DNA of 60,032 nt from an uncultured Acidobacteriota bacterium (GTDB lineage Bacteria > Acidobacteriota > Terriglobia > Bryobacterales > Bryobacteraceae): NCBI GenBank assembly GCA_900696665.1, contig CAADGY010000100.1, positions 1 through 60,032 of the forward strand, written 5' to 3'. Made by a program: the position numbers and the translations under genes. Positions 45,301 through 54,014 of this stretch are shown here, piece after piece (within the stretch, counting starts at the first letter, position 1; every line of letters starts with the position of its first letter). The notes under the pieces are model-generated. The model was not told the origin of the DNA and ran no database searches. It was given only the letters and a program-made list of their open reading frames with translations.

Positions 45301-47125
45301 GCTGTCGCGCCAGGGCCCGTTTTTAAAGCTTGGTGTAACGGTGCGGAACGAGCGCTTTCCACGCCGCATCACTACCTCCATCACACCGGGCGGTGAGCGG
45401 TACACCGAAACTTCCCGTCCGCTGCTTTACACGGACGGGCTCCTGCAACGGATTTCGCGTGATGGATTCAATGCGATCTGGATCTGGCTCAACACAGAAG
45501 AAGCGGCATGGAACTCCAGGATCTTTCCTGAACTGGATGATCCGCAAGCGCACGCCCGGTTAGCGCGCCTTCAGGATGTCGCACGCCGCGCCAAACGCTT
45601 CGGCATCGATGTTTACATCTACCTGGCGACGGGATACAACCATCACATCCCGGAATGGTTTTACAAAAAGTATCCGGACCTCAAGGGCTACGGCTGGGGT
45701 TCGCCAATGGAGACAACCATCCTGCGCGTTCGCGAATATCACGCCGAGATCGTAGGCAACATTTTCCGCTATGCACCGGATCTGAAGGGAATGGTCGTCA
45801 TCTACGACAGCGAAGGCTTCTATCATTCGGGCAATCGTGAGGCGAGCCGGAAGCAATGCAGGACGTGCCAGGACATGACGCTGGAGGAGATCTCGCTTCA
45901 GTTGCTCAACAATTTGAACGATGCGATGCGGGCCACCGGCGGCAACGAAAAAGAGCTGATTGCCTGGAGCTACGGTGACAATGTTCCCTGGGTGGAACGA
46001 TTGATACCAAGACTCCCGAAGAACGTCATTGTCCAGAGCGATTTCAGCAAGGGAGGCCTCGTGGTGCGGGATGGCATTCGCCACCTGACCGGCGATTACA
46101 ATCTCACCCTGGTGGGCCCGCCTGAGTCCTACGTCCGGCAGCACCGGGCGGCCAAACAAGCGGGTCTGGATTTCGTCACCAAAACTGAACACGCCGTGAG
46201 TCAGGAATTCATTTTCGTCCCCTATATCCCGGCGATGGAGCAGTGGGCGCGCCGCATCGGGAAGATCCGATCCGTAGACACGGAGGGGATTTTCGCCAAC
46301 TGGTGCCATTACGGATACATGGCCTCGCTGCCGGCACAACTGCTAAACGAGATGTCATTCGATCCTGCTCCGGATATCGAAGCGGAGCTTCATTCATTGG
46401 CGGTGCGAAACTACGGCCCTCAAAGCGCTCCACTGGTAGTCCGTGCATGGCGGCATCTGAGTGATGGCATCCGCGAATTTCCCTACTCCGACAACGTATC
46501 GCGCATTCCGGGGCCGCTGCAAAAGGGTCCGAGCCATCCGTTCTTCCTCGATCCGAAGATCCCGAATTTCGGACGATGGCGATCCTGGCAAAACGATCTG
46601 GCATGGACGAAGCCGTGGGGCCCCGCCGTCGCGGCGAAATATCTGGGAAAGGTTCGCACCGAGTTCGTCAAAGGCGCCGCTTTGTTGGACGAAGCGCGAA
46701 CAGCTTCGCAGGGGAAGCATCGAGAGGCCCTCGATGCCGAATGGCGGATCGCAACGCTTCTTGAAAGCAGCCTGGCAACCGTACTCCATCTCATCGATTG
46801 GATCGAGGCCCGGAGTCGGTTCTACGGCGCACAATCAGATTCCGAACGTGCGGCCGCCGCGCGTGAGCTCGAATCGGTTCTGATTGCCGAGCGGGCGAAC
46901 GTGCAGCGCGTTCTTCCGCTCCTCGAAGCCGATTCGCGCCTCGGATACGCGTCGGAGGGCGGCGGAGTTCTGCGCGGCGGGTTATTCACTCCGGAGTTGG
47001 TACGCTGGAAACTCGGACAGATCGACAACGTGCTTCGAGTCGAGTTGCCCCGTCTTTCAGGCCGGTCCGCCGCGGCCGTACCGTCGACCATCCGCGAAGC
47101 TGTCGCCGGAGCAAGCAGGAACTGA
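42308..47125 (+). CDS. tandem esterase-glycosidase fusion protein
   Basis: The 1605-residue secreted protein (signal in CWIVAGLVLTCCGMSAS) joins three parts. An N-terminal alpha/beta-hydrolase lobe (about 90-390) has lost its nucleophile (GTGQGG, Gly242 where Ser is expected). A second alpha/beta-hydrolase lobe (about 430-715) has Ser575 (GLSYGG), Asp655 and His692. The C-terminal GH-like region (about 730-1605) has a beta-sandwich, a GH20b/GH67-like N-domain and a barrel with DSEGF (Glu1169), a CRTC cluster, KTEHAVSQEF and GIFANWCHYGY. It probably removes an ester and then a sugar or uronate from a decorated glycan. The start at 42308 gives the signal peptide and an ATGA overlap. Separate homologues of both halves lie at 50822-53014 and 47979-50822. 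Confidence 0.85.
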   Translation: MTRRMCWIVAGLVLTCCGMSASDIPEFLSGTTQVVVPADWREQQRLQMIRFLERRTESAVKLRDEAWSRGSAETHRKNLHSLLGLLSSARAGARVATLAEGAMRIDDVAVHRQDGLRVRALVFSNTGGSDANRPAVIVIPDSDQTAEAFAGIAPGGTPAKWLLRLLAANAVVAVPTMVERSADHPLSHKLKNKDRRHILHRLGFVVGRSLTGLDVQKILLLREELASRKGIDRSRIVVMGTGQGGMTALYAAAAEPSFAGAAVLDYFHQREQAWSEPVDRMLFGQLLEFGDAELAALVAPRKLLLGYRSGSPLLGTAARELARAQEYYRKRSRGNALSVMKNVADPLLQAAIYLVATDSAGTPGELSFRVPLERVRAARDEDFESLHAYLLRLVEESEDRREEYWHNPQPAHMREQLARHEGVPQEPSAPLRPRTRLVRVTDKWTGYEVLLDVFGGLEVYGHLLVPRGANKGLPAVICQHGLDGQPKDITGIGEKPRSPYHLFGAALADRGYVVFAPYLTVPAPQGKLINDLVRRSAPLGMMRTGIEVRKLRAVVDFLSAQPFVDAKRIGYYGLSYGGYSTLWMGPLEPRLAAIVISGHFNDWRSKITNHELATSYLMHPDEDFYSWNALHRFTHPELIAAMSPRPVMVEFAEKDGTTTPEWHQRAWKQVEAMSSALGVADRVEREWFLGVHEIGGMRTFEFLDKWLRPELSSSRDYKYLLWPTTRDLPGLGDNAADTWPFITHNLDSSGKTALRDIFRVSGSGDFRGLELRLSRAGHPGDIIVRFGSAPGASDLGEARIASSDVTPLYDLWHAARIPHSKLAAGREYHVEIRAERGRIPGDYYVVYAPKPLGGSPRPARFPFAYRPLETGGKGKQEEPTHEFVRQYLKPKLPVMEVGAGVSPDSNETVLTSRWTVQRPAQPDEIVETAAAELERFLRTIPSQMESAGVIELRISNSGPEGVHSREGYRIDTASSRITIEARHSRGIMRAIYWLQDSMLSRQGPFLKLGVTVRNERFPRRITTSITPGGERYTETSRPLLYTDGLLQRISRDGFNAIWIWLNTEEAAWNSRIFPELDDPQAHARLARLQDVARRAKRFGIDVYIYLATGYNHHIPEWFYKKYPDLKGYGWGSPMETTILRVREYHAEIVGNIFRYAPDLKGMVVIYDSEGFYHSGNREASRKQCRTCQDMTLEEISLQLLNNLNDAMRATGGNEKELIAWSYGDNVPWVERLIPRLPKNVIVQSDFSKGGLVVRDGIRHLTGDYNLTLVGPPESYVRQHRAAKQAGLDFVTKTEHAVSQEFIFVPYIPAMEQWARRIGKIRSVDTEGIFANWCHYGYMASLPAQLLNEMSFDPAPDIEAELHSLAVRNYGPQSAPLVVRAWRHLSDGIREFPYSDNVSRIPGPLQKGPSHPFFLDPKIPNFGRWRSWQNDLAWTKPWGPAVAAKYLGKVRTEFVKGAALLDEARTASQGKHREALDAEWRIATLLESSLATVLHLIDWIEARSRFYGAQSDSERAAAARELESVLIAERANVQRVLPLLEADSRLGYASEGGGVLRGGLFTPELVRWKLGQIDNVLRVELPRLSGRSAAAVPSTIREAVAGASRN

Positions 47126-47126
47126 A

Positions 47127-47987
47127 ATGCGAATCGGATTTGTGGGAATGGGAATCATGGGCGCGCCGATGGCGTTGAATCTGCTACGCGCCGGTTTCGA
47201 TCTGACGGTCTACAATCGTACCGCATCAAAATGTGCCCCTCTGATGAGCGCAGGCGCGAAGCAGGCCGAATCGCTTCCAGCGCTTGCCGCTTCTAGCGAT
47301 ATCGTCATTACGATGGTCTCCGACACGCCGGACGTGGAAGCGGTGCTCTTCGGGAATGGCGGGCTTGCGGAAGGGCTGAAACCGTATTCCACTTTCGTCG
47401 ACATGAGCACTATCGCGCCGTCGGCCGCCGTCCGCTTCGCAGCCCGATTGCGGAACAGGACGGTCGACTATCTCGACGCCCCCGTGAGCGGCGGTGAAAC
47501 GGGCGCAAAGGCAGCGAAACTCTCGATCATGGCGGGCGGCGATCGCCCGGTATTCGAACGTTGCCTGTCGTTGTTTCAAGCAATGGGAACGAGCATCGTC
47601 CACACCGGCCCCACCGGCAGCGGCCTCAAAACGAAATTGATCAATCAGATTGTTGGCGCGTTAAATTTGCTGGGTGCGGCCGAGGGTGTCCGCGTGTGCC
47701 AGGCGGCGGGGCTCGATGCCGCCACCACCTTACAGGCGGTCAGCTCGGGTGCAGCGGCCTCGTGGATGTTGAGCAATCTCGGCCCGAAGATGGCTTCCCG
47801 CGATTACTCCGCGGGGTTCAGCATCCGGCTGCAACAGAAAGATCTGCGCCTGGCGATGGAATTCTGCCGCGAACTGGGGATCGATGCACCGGGTGTGGCG
47901 CTTGTCTTCGAACTGTTTACACGCGCGCTGGAATCCGGATTCGGGGAAAGCGGCAACCAGAGTCTCATCCGTCTCTGGTCAGCGTAA
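47127..47987 (+). CDS. 3-hydroxyisobutyrate/tartronate-semialdehyde reductase-type dehydrogenase
   Basis: The 286-residue enzyme has the Rossmann GMGIMG (7-12), the substrate loop DAPVSGG (117-123), and catalytic Lys170 and Asn173 in GSGLKTKLINQ. The beta-hydroxyacid dehydrogenase family includes tartronate-semialdehyde reductase (GarR/GlxR), the usual last step after a sugar-acid aldolase. It starts 1 base after the fusion gene stop and ends the operon. Its last 9 bases overlap convergently with the GH-like gene on the other strand. A tartronate-semialdehyde reductase role fits the context, but other short hydroxyacids are possible. Confidence 0.9.
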   Translation: MRIGFVGMGIMGAPMALNLLRAGFDLTVYNRTASKCAPLMSAGAKQAESLPALAASSDIVITMVSDTPDVEAVLFGNGGLAEGLKPYSTFVDMSTIAPSAAVRFAARLRNRTVDYLDAPVSGGETGAKAAKLSIMAGGDRPVFERCLSLFQAMGTSIVHTGPTGSGLKTKLINQIVGALNLLGAAEGVRVCQAAGLDAATTLQAVSSGAAASWMLSNLGPKMASRDYSAGFSIRLQQKDLRLAMEFCRELGIDAPGVALVFELFTRALESGFGESGNQSLIRLWSA

Positions 47988-50822
47988 CCCACGCCGTTTG
48001 CGTTCAGCCGGAATCTGTTCGTCGAGCAGTTTTTTGAGCTGGAGCATCTTTTTCTCTACCGCGCCCGGTGAATAAATGCCTGCGCGCGGCACGCCCGTCT
48101 GATCGTTCCTTCCGCTGTTGGCGTATCCGATTCGCGAATCCGCACACACGATGGGAAGAGCGGCCTGCGCATTGTCAAGTTCGGCCCGGGCGATGTCAGC
48201 CATGCGGTCGAGTGTCTCTGACGCGCGCACGAAGTTTCCTTCTTTCTCCAGCAGGTCGCGGGCTTCATAGAACCGGCCCACGTGAATGGTGCTTCGAATC
48301 GAGAAGAGAAGCGCCTCCGCTACGCCAGCCTCGCGCGCGGCGTCCGCACGGATTCGCTCCGGCGCGGCTTCCACGGCTTTGCGTAGCAGATTCACGCCAC
48401 GCGCCCATCCGGCTTCCAGCTTTTCGAGTTGCGATAGCGCCAGTGCCGGTCCCCACGGGCGCGTCCAACTCAAGTCATTCTTAAATTGCCGGCCTGCATC
48501 GTGCAACGGGCGGTAGCGGCTGTCCAGGAACAGCGGATGAGACGGCCCTTTCTGAATGGGACCCATGGCCATGGCTGAAGAAAACGGATACTCTCGAATA
48601 GCGTTGCTGAATTCGCGCCATGCATTCACAGCGTAACTTGCACCGGCGCCGTAATCGCGTTCCGCTAGTTTGCCAAGCACAGCTTCGGTGTCAGCAGGAG
48701 TGCTCCAGTGATGCCAATAGTAGACTTCGGCGGCTACGGAAGGCATGAACCCGTAGTGCATCCAGTTGGCGAATATGCCTGAAAGGTGCGGCGCCCCGCG
48801 GATGCGTTCGAACCGCGTGGCGTATTGAAAGAAAACCGGAATATAGGGAGTGTCGACGAACTCGAGCGCTATCGCGTGCTCGGTCTTTACCCAGAAGGGC
48901 ATCCCTCCCGCGGCTGCGAACTCAGCCTGTTTCACGAATCGTTCCGAGGGACCGGCGAAGCTGATCGGATAATCGTAGGCCGGAATGGCGATGTCACCAA
49001 ACCGGATCTCTCCCTCTTTACCGAACTCGGTCATCAGGGTAATGGATGGGGGGAGTTGCCTGATGAGCTTGGATTGCGTTGTATCGTCACGCGACCAGTT
49101 ATTGGATGCACTGTAGGGCCACAACACCACCGCGGCTTCAGGATTCCCGGCGCGCGCGCCTTCCACCAGCGATCTCGAAAACTCGGCTATTGTTTCCTGC
49201 GGCGTGCGCCGGGAACAACGAGGGCACGTATTCTTCCTCGTGTAGCAATGCATGAAGCCCTCGCCGCCTACGATGAAGACGATTCCTTTCAGCCCCGGCG
49301 CGCTCTTCATAAGGTCCGTGGTGGCCGCCTTAAGATGCTGCCGCACTTCGGATACGCTTGTACAGAGGATGTGAGTGCCGCCATACGATCGCCTCTCGCT
49401 GCCTCGAACACCAGGGTGCTTTTGATAGAACGAATCCGGCAGCGGCCGGTTCGCCAGGTACATGTAAACATCGATACCGTAGCGCGAAGTCCGGGCGATC
49501 AGCCGGCGCAGCTTCGCCTGGCGCTCGCGAACGCCATGATCGAGTTCCGGATAGACGGAGGAGTGCGCCACTTCATCCAGATCTCCCCACAGCCATATCG
49601 CGTTGAAGCCGGCGCGGGAGATGCGTCCCAACAGGCCGTCGCTGTAGGCATCTTCCGGAGTATCCAGCTCCATCTTGGCGTAAAAGGGAGCCGACGTTAT
49701 TCGTGGAGAGTGTTTCGGCGCGCGGAGCTCATCCATCATCGGCAGAATCGGCGCCCGCTTCAGCTTCATGAGTGCTTCGACATGATGCAGCCCGCGCATG
49801 GCTCCTCGCGAGTCGAAGCCGCATACGAGTACTTCCCCATCGGTCACCACAAGCCGGAAGGATTCGGGTACGGAAAGACCCTTTGCCGCTTCGGGAAGTT
49901 GCGACTTGGTTGTCACCTGAATCACGCCGCGCTTCCCCGCCGGCGCGGTGGCGCGAACTTCCATCGCCGCCCGAAGAAATTCCTGAAACTCGTTCACCGC
50001 TGTTTGCACGACAGGATCGGCCGTGAGCCGGTTTCGCACTTGCCAGCGTCCATCGATCTCGACTTCACCGGGCTTGGCCTGTAGCGCCGAGTCGCGCAGC
50101 GGCTTTGAATAAAGTGGACCGGTGATGTCTTCGGTAAAAGCGAAGCGCTCTTCGCAGCGGCCGCACACTCCGTCACGCGCACCAGGTACGGCCGCGCCGT
50201 CGCCCAATATCTCGAATGCCAGGTCAAAGCCGTCGAGAGCCGCTCCGGCACCGTCATAAGCCGAACCCTCGCGGTACACCGGCGTGTGCGCGCCGTAGTC
50301 GATGTTTGCCGGGTTCTCGAACTGCTTTGGAGCGTTGGGATCAGGATCCCAGTTCTCTTCATACCGGAAGCGCGGCAGGAAGCGGGGGTTGGCGATTTCG
50401 CGATCCGATGTCCCGAACACTTCGTAGTAACCGCCGGACGATTTCGGAACACGCAACTCCAGGTAGTATGTCGCGCCGGCTTCCACCGGCAAGGCACGCT
50501 GAAAATCCGGCCCGTGCCAGCGTTCAAACCACGGGTTTGCATGCCTCAAGTCCATTGAGCCTGAGAGCAGTTCGCCGGAGCGTAAGGTGGAGCGAAACCT
50601 ATATTCGACAGGCGGCGGACTGCCATGACGCCTGATGCGAAGCCGGAATCCGCGCAACGCTTTGGTTCCTTTCGCAATCGTGAAACTCTGGGTAACCGGC
50701 TCGTCCGCGTCGAGTTTCCATGCCACGACAGAATCGGTAACGGGATCGTAGTCGTGCGCGGCGACCACGCTCGCGGCGGGCGCAATGCCACACGCCAGCA
50801 ATGCAAGAATAGCAAGCTTCAT
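47979..50822 (-). CDS. secreted GH-like protein, split homologue of the fusion C-terminal half
   Basis: The 947-residue protein has its own signal peptide (MKLAILALLACGIAPAAS). It then has a beta-sandwich (about 30-230), an N-domain like GH20b/GH67 and a barrel. It matches the fusion protein along its length: RISRAGFNAIWLW, GGEGF, CPRC, KTEHAIALEF followed by TPYIP, GIFANWMHYGF and QKGPSHPLFLD. The shared Glu in EGF and the Glu residues of TEHAxxxEF are candidate catalytic acids. The ATG at 50822 shares a base with the esterase gene stop (TGATG), so the two are translated together. An alpha-glucuronidase-like or hexosaminidase-like activity is inferred from fold similarity only. Confidence 0.78.
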   Translation of the reverse strand: MKLAILALLACGIAPAASVVAAHDYDPVTDSVVAWKLDADEPVTQSFTIAKGTKALRGFRLRIRRHGSPPPVEYRFRSTLRSGELLSGSMDLRHANPWFERWHGPDFQRALPVEAGATYYLELRVPKSSGGYYEVFGTSDREIANPRFLPRFRYEENWDPDPNAPKQFENPANIDYGAHTPVYREGSAYDGAGAALDGFDLAFEILGDGAAVPGARDGVCGRCEERFAFTEDITGPLYSKPLRDSALQAKPGEVEIDGRWQVRNRLTADPVVQTAVNEFQEFLRAAMEVRATAPAGKRGVIQVTTKSQLPEAAKGLSVPESFRLVVTDGEVLVCGFDSRGAMRGLHHVEALMKLKRAPILPMMDELRAPKHSPRITSAPFYAKMELDTPEDAYSDGLLGRISRAGFNAIWLWGDLDEVAHSSVYPELDHGVRERQAKLRRLIARTSRYGIDVYMYLANRPLPDSFYQKHPGVRGSERRSYGGTHILCTSVSEVRQHLKAATTDLMKSAPGLKGIVFIVGGEGFMHCYTRKNTCPRCSRRTPQETIAEFSRSLVEGARAGNPEAAVVLWPYSASNNWSRDDTTQSKLIRQLPPSITLMTEFGKEGEIRFGDIAIPAYDYPISFAGPSERFVKQAEFAAAGGMPFWVKTEHAIALEFVDTPYIPVFFQYATRFERIRGAPHLSGIFANWMHYGFMPSVAAEVYYWHHWSTPADTEAVLGKLAERDYGAGASYAVNAWREFSNAIREYPFSSAMAMGPIQKGPSHPLFLDSRYRPLHDAGRQFKNDLSWTRPWGPALALSQLEKLEAGWARGVNLLRKAVEAAPERIRADAAREAGVAEALLFSIRSTIHVGRFYEARDLLEKEGNFVRASETLDRMADIARAELDNAQAALPIVCADSRIGYANSGRNDQTGVPRAGIYSPGAVEKKMLQLKKLLDEQIPAERKRRGLR

Positions 50823-53014
50823 CAAAGAGGTTTCCCCCGGAGCAACCGGTCGAGAAACGGATAGACCTGATGCCCATCGATCTTATGTGGTCCCGCGAAC
50901 GCGGCGATGAGGAACCGGTCTGCGAGTCCGAGCTTACGATAAAGCTCCCCCACCCGGTTCATCTCGAATTCCACGAAACGGTGCGGCAACACAACTACTG
51001 CGTCACGATCACCAATCTCGACGGCAAACGCGCGCGGTGCTGTCAGCATGGCAATTTCAGCGTGGCTGAACGAATGGAGCAGATTGAAGTTGAACATGTC
51101 GAAACAGTCGGCGTGGAACAGAAACGAAGTGCCTTCGGTGACATCGGAAGTTTTGATGTTCCAATCATTGAAATGTCCACTGCTCACGATGACCTTAAAG
51201 CGGGGCTCAGCGGGAGCGGTCCACAATGCGGTGTAACCGCCGTAGGACAAGCCATAGAACGCGAACCGTTCGGCATCGGCAAACTCGAGTGTGGAGAGAT
51301 AATCCAGCACACGCCCAAACTTCCTGACTTCCATCCCCTGTGGTGTGAGTCCGATCAGATGAGACCGGCGCGCCAGATTGCTGCGGTCGATGGCGGTTTG
51401 CACCGAGATCATCGGCGCAAACACCAGGTAGCCGCGCCGTGCAAGCTTCCAGCCAAAGCGGTCGTAAACAGAATCCGCGTTGGGGTTGGGAATCACGCCG
51501 AGTGCGTCCTCGGGTTTGCCCTGAAGGCCGTGCTGCGTGAACACCACGGGCCGCCGCTCCCCCGGGCGTATATCCTTCGGAACGAGCAAAATACCATAGG
51601 CATGAACGTTGTCATAGACGCGAACCGACAGCCGGTAGCCGGCAAACTCGGGCTCATCGTACAGCAGTGCACTTCGAGCTTCGAGGAGGCCTTCCGCTGG
51701 CGCGTACCGGCCTATTGTATCCAGGTACAGTTCGCGCTTCTTCTCCGCCCAGGCATTGAAATCCGCGAGGGAAGTGACCGGTGGCTGCCATGCCGCCTGC
51801 CTCACGGCATAGGCCTCCATTGCCAGGTTGCGGAGACGTGCCTGCCAGTGCTGAAACTGCGTATTCGCAATCTGAGCAAGGCGCTCCGGCGGCAACTCCG
51901 CGGTGTAATCCGCCGCAGTTGGCCTGGCCGGGTTCATCACTTTTGCCAGAGCCGCGATTGCCTCATCGCTGATGGATCCCGCATTGCCGGATGTGGCGCG
52001 GATCGGGCGCGTCCCTCCAGCCCTGGCGTAATAGCCTTCCGCACGGCGTATCTCGATATCTGTTCCGGGCACGGCGCCGTCGATGATCAATGCGCGCGGA
52101 GCGATCATTCCGGCTACTTCCGCATCGCCAAAACGAACGAGATGCTTCCATAGTGTCCGGTCTTCCGGCTCCTCGAAAGCCTTTTCCCTTGTGCCGAAGT
52201 AGTTGGCGGCCACGGCCGCGCGGATCCGTTCGTCGAGCGCCGCGGCGTATAACGCTGTAAGCGCGCCCTGCTTCTCTCCAGCTACGGCAATGCGGCTTTT
52301 ATCCACTTCAGGCATGGCGCGCAGCAGAGTAACTGCTGATGCCACCTGCTGCACTTCCGTGCCGGTCAGGTGCCGGCCTACCTGGTAGCCCAGGCGAAAG
52401 AGCCAGCTACGGTCCTCGGTCCATGGTTGGCAAAACGTGCGCCGCTGAACGAAGAACGGCGCGAGCACGGCATAGCCGGCCGAAGAGAGTCTTCGCGCCG
52501 TCTGTTCCGCCGGCGGTAACGCCCGCGTCAAACCTGCGATATCCGCGGCCGATTGCGCCGCATCGCTTATTGCAATCACCGCGGGATGCGGGCCGGCGGA
52601 TTTCGGAACGATCAACACCGCGTATGCGCACAAGCTGCCCCGTGCTGTAGCGCCCATGTTCCCAATCGGAAGAACCGGCCACTCCAGCAGCGACACCGTA
52701 TGGGATGGCGACTCGGCGAGAACAGTCTTCTGCGGCTTGGGTTCGAGCAGCGGATCAGTTACACCCAACATCCGGCAGAAGTGCTCCCGGTTCTCGCGAA
52801 CAACCGCGTTCCAATCTTCGCCAGCCCAGTATTGGCCGCGCGCCGCCGCGGCTTTCGCAATCTCGCCCTCGTAGAAAGCACGCAATTCGTTGTATTGTTC
52901 CGTGACGATATCTGCCGGGAATACCCAGCGGTTCGATTTCGGAAGAGTTCGGGCTGTTTCCGCAGACAATCCGGACAGCAGGGACACGGCCAAGAACGGC
53001 AATACCTTATTCAC
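50822..53014 (-). CDS. tandem alpha/beta-hydrolase esterase, split homologue of the fusion N-terminal half
   Basis: The 730-residue secreted protein (signal VLPFLAVSLLSGLSAE) has two alpha/beta-hydrolase lobes. The first (about 100-340) carries GEKQGA with Lys248 at the nucleophile position, so it should be inactive. The second (about 440-725) has Ser590 (GLSYGG), Asp671 (EIGDRDA) and His710 (AGPHKI). It resembles dienelactone-hydrolase/acetyl-esterase-like proteins. The start is GTG at 53014, overlapping the deacetylase gene stop (GTGA). Its partner GH-like gene follows with a 1-bp overlap. It probably removes acyl or similar groups from a glycan before glycosidase action. Confidence 0.85.
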   Translation of the reverse strand: MNKVLPFLAVSLLSGLSAETARTLPKSNRWVFPADIVTEQYNELRAFYEGEIAKAAAARGQYWAGEDWNAVVRENREHFCRMLGVTDPLLEPKPQKTVLAESPSHTVSLLEWPVLPIGNMGATARGSLCAYAVLIVPKSAGPHPAVIAISDAAQSAADIAGLTRALPPAEQTARRLSSAGYAVLAPFFVQRRTFCQPWTEDRSWLFRLGYQVGRHLTGTEVQQVASAVTLLRAMPEVDKSRIAVAGEKQGALTALYAAALDERIRAAVAANYFGTREKAFEEPEDRTLWKHLVRFGDAEVAGMIAPRALIIDGAVPGTDIEIRRAEGYYARAGGTRPIRATSGNAGSISDEAIAALAKVMNPARPTAADYTAELPPERLAQIANTQFQHWQARLRNLAMEAYAVRQAAWQPPVTSLADFNAWAEKKRELYLDTIGRYAPAEGLLEARSALLYDEPEFAGYRLSVRVYDNVHAYGILLVPKDIRPGERRPVVFTQHGLQGKPEDALGVIPNPNADSVYDRFGWKLARRGYLVFAPMISVQTAIDRSNLARRSHLIGLTPQGMEVRKFGRVLDYLSTLEFADAERFAFYGLSYGGYTALWTAPAEPRFKVIVSSGHFNDWNIKTSDVTEGTSFLFHADCFDMFNFNLLHSFSHAEIAMLTAPRAFAVEIGDRDAVVVLPHRFVEFEMNRVGELYRKLGLADRFLIAAFAGPHKIDGHQVYPFLDRLLRGKPL

Positions 53015-53997
53015 CCCTCACCCCCGAATTGGGCGGCAATTTTGTCGAGTGTTGCCGCTTTAGCCTGTTTGCCGGCATCGCGTACGAGGTCCAGGATCAG
53101 ATCGACGCTCTCCATGCGAGGGTCCGTTACCACCAGGCATGATGGATGCCCCAGAAAATCGTAGACCGCTCGATGTTCGATAGCCCACTCCACGCCCACG
53201 CGGATTGCGCGCAGAAAGCTTTCGAGCCGCCATCGGCCGTTGCGAAATGCTCCGATGTCGCTAATGGGGCTCATCGGAATTTCGAGCAACCCCGTTTCCG
53301 GGTAGCGAAATGGTTGCGATTCGCGTTGTGCTTCGCGAACCGCATCATAGACTGCCGGAGACGGAGCTACTCCCAAGCGCCCCAGGGGATGTCTGGCGTA
53401 CTTGCCGCTGACCCAAGCGAAACCTTCCTCCTTCAGCATCCGTTGCACATCGGGCCGTCCGGCAAGTCCATTGGGAAATCCGCCCGGCGTGCGGAATCCA
53501 CTAGGCACGATTCCGAGCCGCTGCCGCATGGCCTCCGAGGTCATACGAACATTCCGCCGGATAAAATCGAGCGGAGGTTTATCGTCGAGCAGCCACGGAG
53601 CGCGGCGAAACCTCGGTTGGATGTCTTCGGCCCGGGTGGCCAGCACATTCACGTGATCGTAAGTGTGGTTGCCGATGGAATGCCCCATGCCGGCAATTTC
53701 CCGCAGCCAACCCGCGTCTTCCTGTTCGAACACCCTGCCGACAGCAAAGAAGTGCATCGCTGCCCCGCGTTCGCGCACCCGCCGCGCAACCTGTAGCGAA
53801 TAGCGCTTTGTCGCGTCGTCAAGGTTGCCTTTCTCGTAATCCCAATGCGTCTGGTCCCAGGTGGGAAAGTTCCGGCTCATCTCGAGATCGAATGTGATAG
53901 CGATCAACGCTCTATCACCAGCCGCCGGCGCGGCCCGCAAACTGGTTGCGAACCCACCCAGAGTTGTCGTGGTAAGGAATGTCCGCCGGGAAATCAT
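53011..53997 (-). CDS. Tat-exported polysaccharide deacetylase
   Basis: The 328-residue protein has a Tat signal (MISRRTFLTTTTLGG) and the NodB homology domain. Motif 1 is TFDLE (Asp37, Glu39), a D-x-E variant of the usual TFDD. Motif 2 is NHTYDH (His111, His115), and motif 3 is RTPGGFPNG. It should remove acetyl groups from a polysaccharide in a metal-dependent way. A TTG two codons before the ATG lies nearer to the AGGAGATA ribosome site and may be the real start. It heads the operon with the split esterase and GH-like genes, forming a plausible deacetylate, deacylate, cleave sequence. Confidence 0.88.
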   Translation of the reverse strand: MISRRTFLTTTTLGGFATSLRAAPAAGDRALIAITFDLEMSRNFPTWDQTHWDYEKGNLDDATKRYSLQVARRVRERGAAMHFFAVGRVFEQEDAGWLREIAGMGHSIGNHTYDHVNVLATRAEDIQPRFRRAPWLLDDKPPLDFIRRNVRMTSEAMRQRLGIVPSGFRTPGGFPNGLAGRPDVQRMLKEEGFAWVSGKYARHPLGRLGVAPSPAVYDAVREAQRESQPFRYPETGLLEIPMSPISDIGAFRNGRWRLESFLRAIRVGVEWAIEHRAVYDFLGHPSCLVVTDPRMESVDLILDLVRDAGKQAKAATLDKIAAQFGGEG

Positions 53998-54014
53998 GAT
54001 CAAGCGAATATCTC

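Noticed and set aside
48786-50084. Long open frame antisense to the split GH-like gene, and similar ones at 50870-52153, 20677-21957 and 14044-15309
   Set aside because: All lie opposite well-supported genes, have no recognisable domains, and have Arg/Gly/His-rich compositions typical of reverse-frame translation.
50820-50826. The split esterase/GH pair as a sequencing error or nonsense mutation of a fused gene
   Set aside because: The second gene begins with a proper signal peptide right after the TGATG junction, which a fused protein would not have, so the split looks genuine.
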